A stretch of 15,912 nt of DNA, from positions 15,517 to 31,428 of the forward strand of contig DCVY01000165.1 in the NCBI GenBank assembly GCA_002327945.1, written 5' to 3'. How positions within the stretch are numbered: position 1 is the first letter of the stretch; every line of letters starts with the position of its first letter. Below the pieces are notes generated by a model. It worked only from the letters and a program-made list of their open reading frames with translations. It did not search any database and had not been told where the DNA came from. The position numbers and the translations under genes are program-made. This stretch comes from Acidovorax delafieldii (GTDB lineage: Bacteria; Pseudomonadota; Gammaproteobacteria; Burkholderiales; Burkholderiaceae_C). This document shows positions 8,394 through 15,912 of this stretch, one piece after another.

Positions 8394-11300
8394 ATGTTTG
8401 TTCACCTGCGCCTGCACACCGAGTTTTCCGTCGTTGACGGCACCAATCGCATCGATGAACTGGCCAAGGCCGCGGCCAAGGATGGCCAGCCTGCGCTGGC
8501 CATTACCGATCTCAACAACCTTTTTGGCGCCATCAAGTTCTACAAGGAAATGCGCGGCAAAGGCGTCAAGCCGATTCTGGGCGCTGAAATCTTTCTGGAG
8601 GGCGAGGCGGGAGCGGCGCCGTCCCGCCTGCTGGTGCTGGTGCAGGGGCGCCAGGGCTATCTGAACCTGTCCGAATTGCTGGCGCGCGCCTGGACCCGCA
8701 ACGTGGTCAAAGCCCAGGCGATCTGCACCTGGGAGTGGCTGCAGGAACTGGGGGAGGGGTTGATCGCGATTTCCGGCGCCCAGGCGGGCGCGGTGGGGCA
8801 AGCCCTCATGAAAGGCGATGACGCCGGCGCGGCGCGGCTGGCGCTGCGGCTGGCCGGGCTCTTTCCGCACCGTTTTTATGTGGAGGTGCAACGGGCGGGG
8901 CGTGCCGACGATGAAGCCCATGTCGTGGCCGCAGTGCAACTGGCTGCGCGGCTCCATCTGCCGGTGGTCGCCACGCACCCCGTGCAGTTCGCCACCGCCG
9001 ATGATTACGAGGCCCACGAGGCCCGGGTCTGCATTTCCGAGGGCGAAATCCTGGGCAACCAGCGGCGGGTGCGCAAGTTCACGCGCGAGCAGTATTTCAA
9101 GTCGTCGGCACAAATGCAGGCGCTGTTTGAGGATCTGCCTGCCGCCCTGGCCAATGCGGTTGAAATTGCGCGCCGCTGCAATATCAGCCTGGTGCTGGGC
9201 AAGCCGCAGTTGCCCAATTTCCCCATCCCGCCGGTGAATGGGCAGGTGCTGTCGGTGGAAGACTACTTTCGCCACGTTTCATTCGCGGGGCTGGAGGATC
9301 GCCTGCAGCTTCTGTTTCCCGACGAAGCCAAGCGCAATGCACAGCGGCCGCGCTATGTGCAGCGGCTGGAGTTCGAGCTCAACACCATCCTCAAGATGGG
9401 GTTTCCGGGCTACTTTCTGATTGTGGGGGACTTCATTCAATGGGCCAAGACGCACGGGTGTCCCGTGGGGCCGGGCCGGGGCTCTGGCGCGGGGTCTCTG
9501 GTGGCCTATGCGCTCAAGATCACCGACCTGGACCCGCTTGAATACAACCTGCTGTTCGAACGGTTCCTGAACCCCGAGCGCGTGTCGATGCCCGACTTCG
9601 ATATTGACTTTTGCCAGGCGAACCGCGACCGCGTGATCGACTACGTGAAGGACAAATACGGCAAGGATGCGGTGAGCCAGATCGCCACCTTCGGCACCAT
9701 GGCTGCCAAAGCGGCCATTCGCGATGTGGGTCGGGTGATGGACATGAGCTACACCTTTTGTGACGGCATCTCCAAGCTGGTGCCCAACAAGCCCGGACAG
9801 TCCTACACGCTGGCTTACCCGCCCAACCCCAAGAAAGAGGGCGACAAGAACAACTACGCCCTGGAGCTGGAGCCCCTGCTGGCGGAGCGCGTGCAAAAGG
9901 AAGAAGACGTCAAGACCGTCATCGAGATGGCGCAAAAGCTGGAGGGCTTGACGCGCAACATCGGCATGCATGCCGGTGGTGTGCTGATTGCGCCGGGCAA
10001 GCTCACCGATTTCTGTCCGCTGTACCAGCAGCCGGGCAGCGAATCGGCCGTGAGCCAGTACGACAAGGACGACGTGGAGGCCATTGGCCTGGTGAAGTTC
10101 GACTTCCTGGGCCTGGCCACGCTCACCATTCTGGAAATCGCGCGCGAGTTCATCATCAAGCGCCACAAGGGCCAGGAGAACTTCAGCTTCGAGGCCATTG
10201 CGCTGGACGACGGCCCGACCTACAAGCTCTTCTCTGATGGCAAGACCGAGGCGGTATTCCAGTTTGAAAGCCGGGGCATGCAGGGCATGCTGAAAGAAGC
10301 GCGCCCCAGCCGCCTGGAAGACCTGATCGCACTGAACGCCCTGTACCGCCCAGGTCCCATGGATCTGATCCCGAGCTTTGTGAACCGCAAGCATGGCAAG
10401 GAAGAGGTGATCTATCCGCACCCGCTGGTGGAGCCCGTGCTGGCCGAGACCTACGGGATCATGGTGTACCAGGAGCAGGTGATGCAAACCGCCCAGGTGC
10501 TGGGGGGCTACTCGCTGGGCGGCGCCGACATGCTGCGCCGGGCGATGGGCAAGAAAAAGGCCGAGGAAATGGCCGAGCACCGCGCCATCTTCCGCAAGGG
10601 GGCTGCAGAAAAGAACATCAGCCAGGAGAAGGCCGACGAGGTGTTCGACCTGATGGAGAAGTTTGCGGGCTACGGCTTCAACAAGTCGCATGCGGCTGCC
10701 TATTCGCTGCTGGCCTACCACACCGGCTGGCTCAAGGTGCACTACACGGCCGAATTCTTCTGCGCCAACATGACCGTGGAAATGGACGACACCGACAAGC
10801 TCAAGGTGCTGTTCGAAGATGCGCAGAAGAATTTCGGGCTGACATTCGAGCCGCCGGACGTCAACCGCGGCACTTACCGTTTCGAGCCCGTGACCGACAA
10901 AGTGATCCGCTACGGTCTGGGCGCCGTCAAGGGCACGGGGCAGCAGGCCATTGATGCCATTGTCGCTGCCCGTGAGGGGCGGGGCGAGGGGCCGCAGGGG
11001 GGCACCACCGGCCCGTTCAAGAGCCTGTTTGATTTTTGCGTGCGGGTGGACAAGGCGCGCTTGAACAAGCGCACGGTCGAGGCGCTCATCAAGGCAGGGG
11101 CCTTTGACTCGCTCAATCTCAACCGCGCCGCGATGGTCGCTTCGATCGACCGTGCCTTTGACTTTGCCGCCGCCACGCTGGCCAACGTGAACCAGGGCGG
11201 TCTTTTCGACATGATGGGTGACGACGCCCATGGGTCGAGCACGCAGGAGCCGGATCTGGTGGACGCGGTTCCCTGGGGCATCAAGGAGCGCCTCACCCAG

Positions 11301-11942
11301 GAAAAAACCGCCGTGGGTTTTTATCTTTCGGGCCATCTGTTTGACGAAGTGGCGCAAGAGGTGCGCCGCTTTGTGCGCACCCAGATCGCCGAGCTGCTGG
11401 ACAGCCGCGAGCCCCAGATTCTTGCGGGCATCGTCAGCGACTTTCGCGTGATCAACGGCCAGCGGGGCAAGCTGGGCCTGTTCCGGCTGGACGACAAATC
11501 GGGCGTTATCGAGGCGTCCGCCGACGAGGCTTTGCTCAACACCTACCGCAACCAGTTCAAGGAGGACGAGTTCGTGGTGATGATGGGGCGCCTGCAGTTG
11601 GATCATTTCAGCGGGGGGCTGCGCGTGAAGGTGCAGCAGGTCTGGGACTTGGCCGGAGCACGAGCGCGGTTCGGCAAATACCTCCATGTGGTGGTGGGTG
11701 ACAAGTCTCCCGATGTGCCGCGTCTGGTGCAAGAGTTTCCGCCGCGTCGCGAAGAGTCCGAGCACGGCGATTTGCTGCATGGGCTGCGCGTGCGCATGGG
11801 CGTGCGCTGCGTGGCAGAGCAGGGCGCAGCGGTGGCCGAGCTGCAGCTGGGCGACGCCAGCCGGTTTTATCCCACCGACGCCGCGCTGGCGGCCTGGAGT
11901 GCCCAGGTCGGTACAGGCTCTGCCGCCGTGATTTATGAGTAA
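8394..11942 (+). CDS. dnaE: DNA polymerase III alpha subunit
   Basis: This is the replicative polymerase of the chromosome, a C-family polymerase of 1182 residues (E. coli DnaE has 1160). The N-terminal PHP domain begins [15 protein letters not shown]. Its motif reads HLRLH, resembling the degenerate E. coli form, so proofreading by a separate DnaQ is expected. The palm carries PDFDIDFCQ with catalytic D401 and D403, the same numbers as in E. coli, and the third acid is likely D570 in KFDFLGL. A beta-clamp-binding motif QGGLF lies at 934-938. An OB-fold region follows ([20 protein letters not shown]), then a C-terminal domain. No intein or frameshift is visible. The start matches where the family aligns. 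The gene is divergent from bamD, and clpS follows after 106 bp. Confidence 0.98.
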   Translation: MFVHLRLHTEFSVVDGTNRIDELAKAAAKDGQPALAITDLNNLFGAIKFYKEMRGKGVKPILGAEIFLEGEAGAAPSRLLVLVQGRQGYLNLSELLARAWTRNVVKAQAICTWEWLQELGEGLIAISGAQAGAVGQALMKGDDAGAARLALRLAGLFPHRFYVEVQRAGRADDEAHVVAAVQLAARLHLPVVATHPVQFATADDYEAHEARVCISEGEILGNQRRVRKFTREQYFKSSAQMQALFEDLPAALANAVEIARRCNISLVLGKPQLPNFPIPPVNGQVLSVEDYFRHVSFAGLEDRLQLLFPDEAKRNAQRPRYVQRLEFELNTILKMGFPGYFLIVGDFIQWAKTHGCPVGPGRGSGAGSLVAYALKITDLDPLEYNLLFERFLNPERVSMPDFDIDFCQANRDRVIDYVKDKYGKDAVSQIATFGTMAAKAAIRDVGRVMDMSYTFCDGISKLVPNKPGQSYTLAYPPNPKKEGDKNNYALELEPLLAERVQKEEDVKTVIEMAQKLEGLTRNIGMHAGGVLIAPGKLTDFCPLYQQPGSESAVSQYDKDDVEAIGLVKFDFLGLATLTILEIAREFIIKRHKGQENFSFEAIALDDGPTYKLFSDGKTEAVFQFESRGMQGMLKEARPSRLEDLIALNALYRPGPMDLIPSFVNRKHGKEEVIYPHPLVEPVLAETYGIMVYQEQVMQTAQVLGGYSLGGADMLRRAMGKKKAEEMAEHRAIFRKGAAEKNISQEKADEVFDLMEKFAGYGFNKSHAAAYSLLAYHTGWLKVHYTAEFFCANMTVEMDDTDKLKVLFEDAQKNFGLTFEPPDVNRGTYRFEPVTDKVIRYGLGAVKGTGQQAIDAIVAAREGRGEGPQGGTTGPFKSLFDFCVRVDKARLNKRTVEALIKAGAFDSLNLNRAAMVASIDRAFDFAAATLANVNQGGLFDMMGDDAHGSSTQEPDLVDAVPWGIKERLTQEKTAVGFYLSGHLFDEVAQEVRRFVRTQIAELLDSREPQILAGIVSDFRVINGQRGKLGLFRLDDKSGVIEASADEALLNTYRNQFKEDEFVVMMGRLQLDHFSGGLRVKVQQVWDLAGARARFGKYLHVVVGDKSPDVPRLVQEFPPRREESEHGDLLHGLRVRMGVRCVAEQGAAVAELQLGDASRFYPTDAALAAWSAQVGTGSAAVIYE

Positions 11943-12035
11943 AGGCGGCGCTTTTCCGTGCAGGCGCCGTGGCCTGGTTGAAAAAGACGTGACCACCATC
12001 CGATGGCACTGGCTGCAGCGATGCTTCAGGATCGC

Positions 12036-12041
12036 TAGAAT
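12036..12041 (+). promoter_or_regulatory. clpS: Candidate -10 element of clpS
   Basis: TAGAAT, five of six matches to consensus, ends 7 bp before the ATG at 12049. As at dnaE, the predicted transcription start falls on or beside the start codon and no ribosome site lies between. No convincing -35 is present. The element overlaps an alternative in-frame ATG at 12040, which such a transcript would exclude. Confidence 0.4.
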
Positions 12042-12048
12042 GAATTTC

Positions 12049-12408
12049 ATGGCAACAAAACCACCCTCTACCCCCACCGTGCAGCCCGTCGCCCGGCCTG
12101 TGCAGGATGACGGCGGTTCGGTCGTGCTCGAAAGACGCGCCCAGAAGACCCTGCCGCCCCAGATGTACCAGGTGGTCATGCTCAATGACGACTACACGCC
12201 CATGGAGTTCGTGATCGTGGTGCTGCAGGAGTTTTTCAGCAAGGACCGCGAACAGGCCACGCAGATCATGCTGAAGATCCACCTCGACGGCAAAGGCGTG
12301 TGCGGCGTGTACTCGCGGGACGTGGCCGCCACCAAGGTGGACCAGGTGCTGGAGGCTGCGCTGAAGGCTGGCCACCCCCTGCAATGTGTGAGTGAGCCTG
12401 TTGAATAA
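12049..12408 (+). CDS. clpS: ClpS, adaptor of the ClpAP protease
   Basis: This 119-residue adaptor binds proteins with bulky N-terminal residues and hands them to ClpA (N-end rule). The disordered N-terminal tail ([13 protein letters not shown]...) precedes the folded core from about residue 35. The core carries the substrate-pocket motif [11 protein letters not shown], with N46, D47 and D48, and a conserved H78 in [11 protein letters not shown]. coli ClpS has 106 residues; the extra length is in the N-terminal tail. I chose the ATG at 12049 (MATKPP) because relatives start this way and a -10-like element sits just before it. The in-frame ATG at 12040 (MNFMATK) is the alternative. clpA follows after 57 bp. 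Confidence 0.95.
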   Translation: MATKPPSTPTVQPVARPVQDDGGSVVLERRAQKTLPPQMYQVVMLNDDYTPMEFVIVVLQEFFSKDREQATQIMLKIHLDGKGVCGVYSRDVAATKVDQVLEAALKAGHPLQCVSEPVE

Positions 12409-12453
12409 CAGGTCTCTCACCCCGATCTACAGTTATCCCTTCCACGCAAGCAC

Positions 12454-12460
12454 AAAGGAG
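12454..12460 (+). promoter_or_regulatory. clpA: Strong ribosome binding site of clpA
   Basis: AAAGGAG lies 5 nt before the clpA ATG at 12466 and fixes that start. It is the best Shine-Dalgarno sequence in the window and contrasts with dnaE and clpS, which have none. It suggests that clpA is translated at a higher rate than clpS, or independently of it. Confidence 0.85.
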
Positions 12461-12465
12461 TTCAC

Positions 12466-14814
<2,349 letters not shown>

Positions 14815-14870
14815 TGGATTGAGTGGGTGCAGTGGCGATGCCCTGGGGTGTCGCTGCGCAGGCGCCACCA

Positions 14871-14904
14871 AAGAAAACCCGCGGTGCATACCGTGGGTTT
14901 TCTT
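14871..14904. terminator. Strong, likely bidirectional intrinsic terminator between clpA and the transglycosylase gene
   Basis: The arms AAGAAAACCCGCGGT (14871-14885) and ACCGTGGGTTTTCTT (14890-14904) form a 15-bp stem with one G-T pair and a GCAT tetraloop. The A-run on the left and T-run on the right give a GC-rich stem with U-tract in either direction, so it can end clpA (57 bp upstream) and the minus-strand gene that stops at 14953. CACCA (14866-14870) and TGGTG (14908-14912) could extend the pairing. Confidence 0.85.
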
Positions 14905-14952
14905 GCTTGGTGCCTGCCGATGGCGCTGAGGGCGTTGCGTCCCGGTGTCCCT

Positions 14953-15912
14953 TCAGGGCGCCTGCACGCGCTGCAGCAGCTCCAGTGTGGGGTAGCCATC
15001 TTGCGCCACACCAATGCTGCGCTGGAAGGCGCGCAGGCTTGCGCGGGTGGCAGGGCCCATCATTCCGTCCGGGGTGCCGGCAGAAAATCCCCGGCGGTTC
15101 AGCGCCTCCTGCAACGCCTGCATCTGGGTGCGTGACAGGGGATCCAGATCGCGGGGCCAGGCGCCCGCAATGGCTGCGCCGCCGCCGATCTGTTGTGACA
15201 GCAGTGCCACTGCGAGCGCGTAATGGATGGAGTTGTTGTACCGCAGGATGGTACGGAAGTTGGCACCCACCAGAAAAGCAGGACCGCGTGCGCCCGCCGG
15301 AGTGACGATGGATGCCGCCTTCAGGTTGGGCAGCACCTGGCCGTCGGGCGCGCGCACACCCTCGGCTTCCCATTGCGCCGTGGTCTGCTGTGTGCCGAGG
15401 TCGGCCCGGGCATGGTCGAACAAGGGGGGCAGCGCTACCTCCATGCCCCATGGCTCGTTCGCCTGCCAGCCGGAACGGGCCAGAAAATGGGCCGTGGATG
15501 CCGCAACATCCTGGATGCTGCCCCAGATGTCACGGCGCCCATCGCCATCGGCATCGACCGCGTAGGCCAGGAACACCGAGGGCAGGAACTGCGTGTGGCC
15601 CATTGCGCCGGCCCATGAGCCAGTCATGCGGTCGGCAGCGATGTCGCCCGCGTCAATGATGCGCAGCGCCGCCAGCAGTTCGTTTTGTGCCCACGCGCGG
15701 CGGCGCCCTTCGCAGGCCAGTGTTGCCAGTGCGTCCACGGTGCGGAAGCTGCCAAAATTGCTACCAAAGTTGCTCTCGATGCCCCAGATGGCGGTGATCA
15801 CCGTGGCGGGCACGCCATAGCGGGCTGCGGCGGCCTCCAGCGTCGCCAGGTGTTCGGCCAGCTTGGCCTGGCCCTGCGCAATGCGCTGCGCAGAGACGGC
15901 GCTGTCGAGGTA
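14953..15912 (-). CDS. Lytic murein transglycosylase (MltB family) with peptidoglycan-binding domain, 3' part
   Basis: The visible 319 residues are the C-terminal part of a membrane-bound or periplasmic lytic transglycosylase, which cuts the MurNAc-GlcNAc bond in peptidoglycan and leaves 1,6-anhydroMurNAc. The frame is open to the window edge, so the start, signal peptide and first residues lie beyond 15912. The catalytic Glu is in AIWGIESNFG (residue 46 of the visible part, codon 15775-15777). Family features follow: FRTVDALATLAC, SWAGAMGHTQFLPSVF, and DADGDGRRDIWGSIQDVAAS. Residues about 258-316 form a peptidoglycan-binding domain (QALQEALNRRGF, GMMGPATRASLRAFQ). This C-terminal domain is absent from E. 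coli MltB but common in its relatives elsewhere. Lipid anchoring cannot be judged without the N-terminus. Confidence 0.93.
   Translation of the reverse strand, partial: YLDSAVSAQRIAQGQAKLAEHLATLEAAAARYGVPATVITAIWGIESNFGSNFGSFRTVDALATLACEGRRRAWAQNELLAALRIIDAGDIAADRMTGSWAGAMGHTQFLPSVFLAYAVDADGDGRRDIWGSIQDVAASTAHFLARSGWQANEPWGMEVALPPLFDHARADLGTQQTTAQWEAEGVRAPDGQVLPNLKAASIVTPAGARGPAFLVGANFRTILRYNNSIHYALAVALLSQQIGGGAAIAGAWPRDLDPLSRTQMQALQEALNRRGFSAGTPDGMMGPATRASLRAFQRSIGVAQDGYPTLELLQRVQAP

Noticed and set aside
11946..11969. Inverted repeat CGGCGC / GCGCCG just after the dnaE stop, considered as a terminator.
   Set aside because: The stem is only 6 bp, the loop is 12 nt, and no T-run follows. Such repeats are frequent by chance in GC-rich DNA.
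9279..12185. A 968-codon open frame on the minus strand opposite dnaE.
   Set aside because: It mirrors the codon structure of a certain dnaE gene at high GC, its product is His/Leu/Gln-rich low-complexity sequence with no recognisable domain, and it runs through the dnaE-clpS gap into clpS. It is a shadow frame.
15746..15774. Apparent 12-bp tandem repeat in the transglycosylase gene encoding SNFG-SNFG.
   Set aside because: The segment aligns with the E. coli MltB active-site region without a gap, as I recall it, so it is not an inserted repeat. The similarity of the two units looks coincidental.

Overview
This window is a GC-rich chromosomal segment of housekeeping genes from a betaproteobacterium, most likely a member of the Comamonadaceae (Acidovorax-like). 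The assignment rests on the gene content and protein style (odhB-lpd-zapE, a PP2C phosphatase beside a DinG/YoaA helicase, bamD divergent from dnaE, then clpS-clpA) and on an intergenic inverted repeat of a type I associate with that family. It is inference from memory of the families, not a database result. Ten protein-coding genes cover almost all of the window; the first and last run off its edges. I see no tRNA, rRNA, CRISPR array, insertion sequence, integrase or other sign of transfer.

Layout. Positions 1-2382 (+) hold the 3' part of odhB (2-oxoglutarate dehydrogenase E2) and the whole of lpdA (E3), two subunits of one TCA-cycle complex, separated by a terminator-like hairpin. A short gap carries two overlapping, mutually exclusive hairpins, then comes zapE (2473-3570), an AFG1-type ATPase linked to cell division. 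Directly abutting its stop codon is a gene for a secreted, Arg/Gln-rich coiled-coil protein of unknown function (3571-4260). A PP2C-type protein phosphatase (4264-5070, minus) converges on it with 3 bp between the stops. A 308-bp divergent gap separates the phosphatase from an iron-sulfur DinG/YoaA-family helicase (5379-7436, +). The helicase overlaps the 3' end of bamD (7399-8196, minus) by 38 bp. A 197-bp divergent gap separates bamD from dnaE (8394-11942, +), the replicative polymerase alpha subunit. Then come clpS (12049-12408) and clpA (12466-14814), the N-end-rule adaptor and its unfoldase. A strong bidirectional-looking terminator follows, and then the 3' part of a lytic transglycosylase gene on the minus strand (14953-15912).

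How the genes fit together. odhB and lpdA make two parts of one complex. zapE and the secreted coiled-coil protein are probably co-expressed. clpS and clpA form a functional pair. BamD and the lytic transglycosylase both serve the envelope, but belong to separate transcription units. dnaE and the helicase serve DNA replication and repair.

I looked for an undescribed system and did not find one: this is an ordinary core-genome region. The points worth a second look are regulatory and structural. dnaE and clpS may be read from leaderless messages. The lpdA-zapE gap can fold in two alternative ways. The coiled-coil protein has no assigned role. Three convergent gene ends are packed in different ways.
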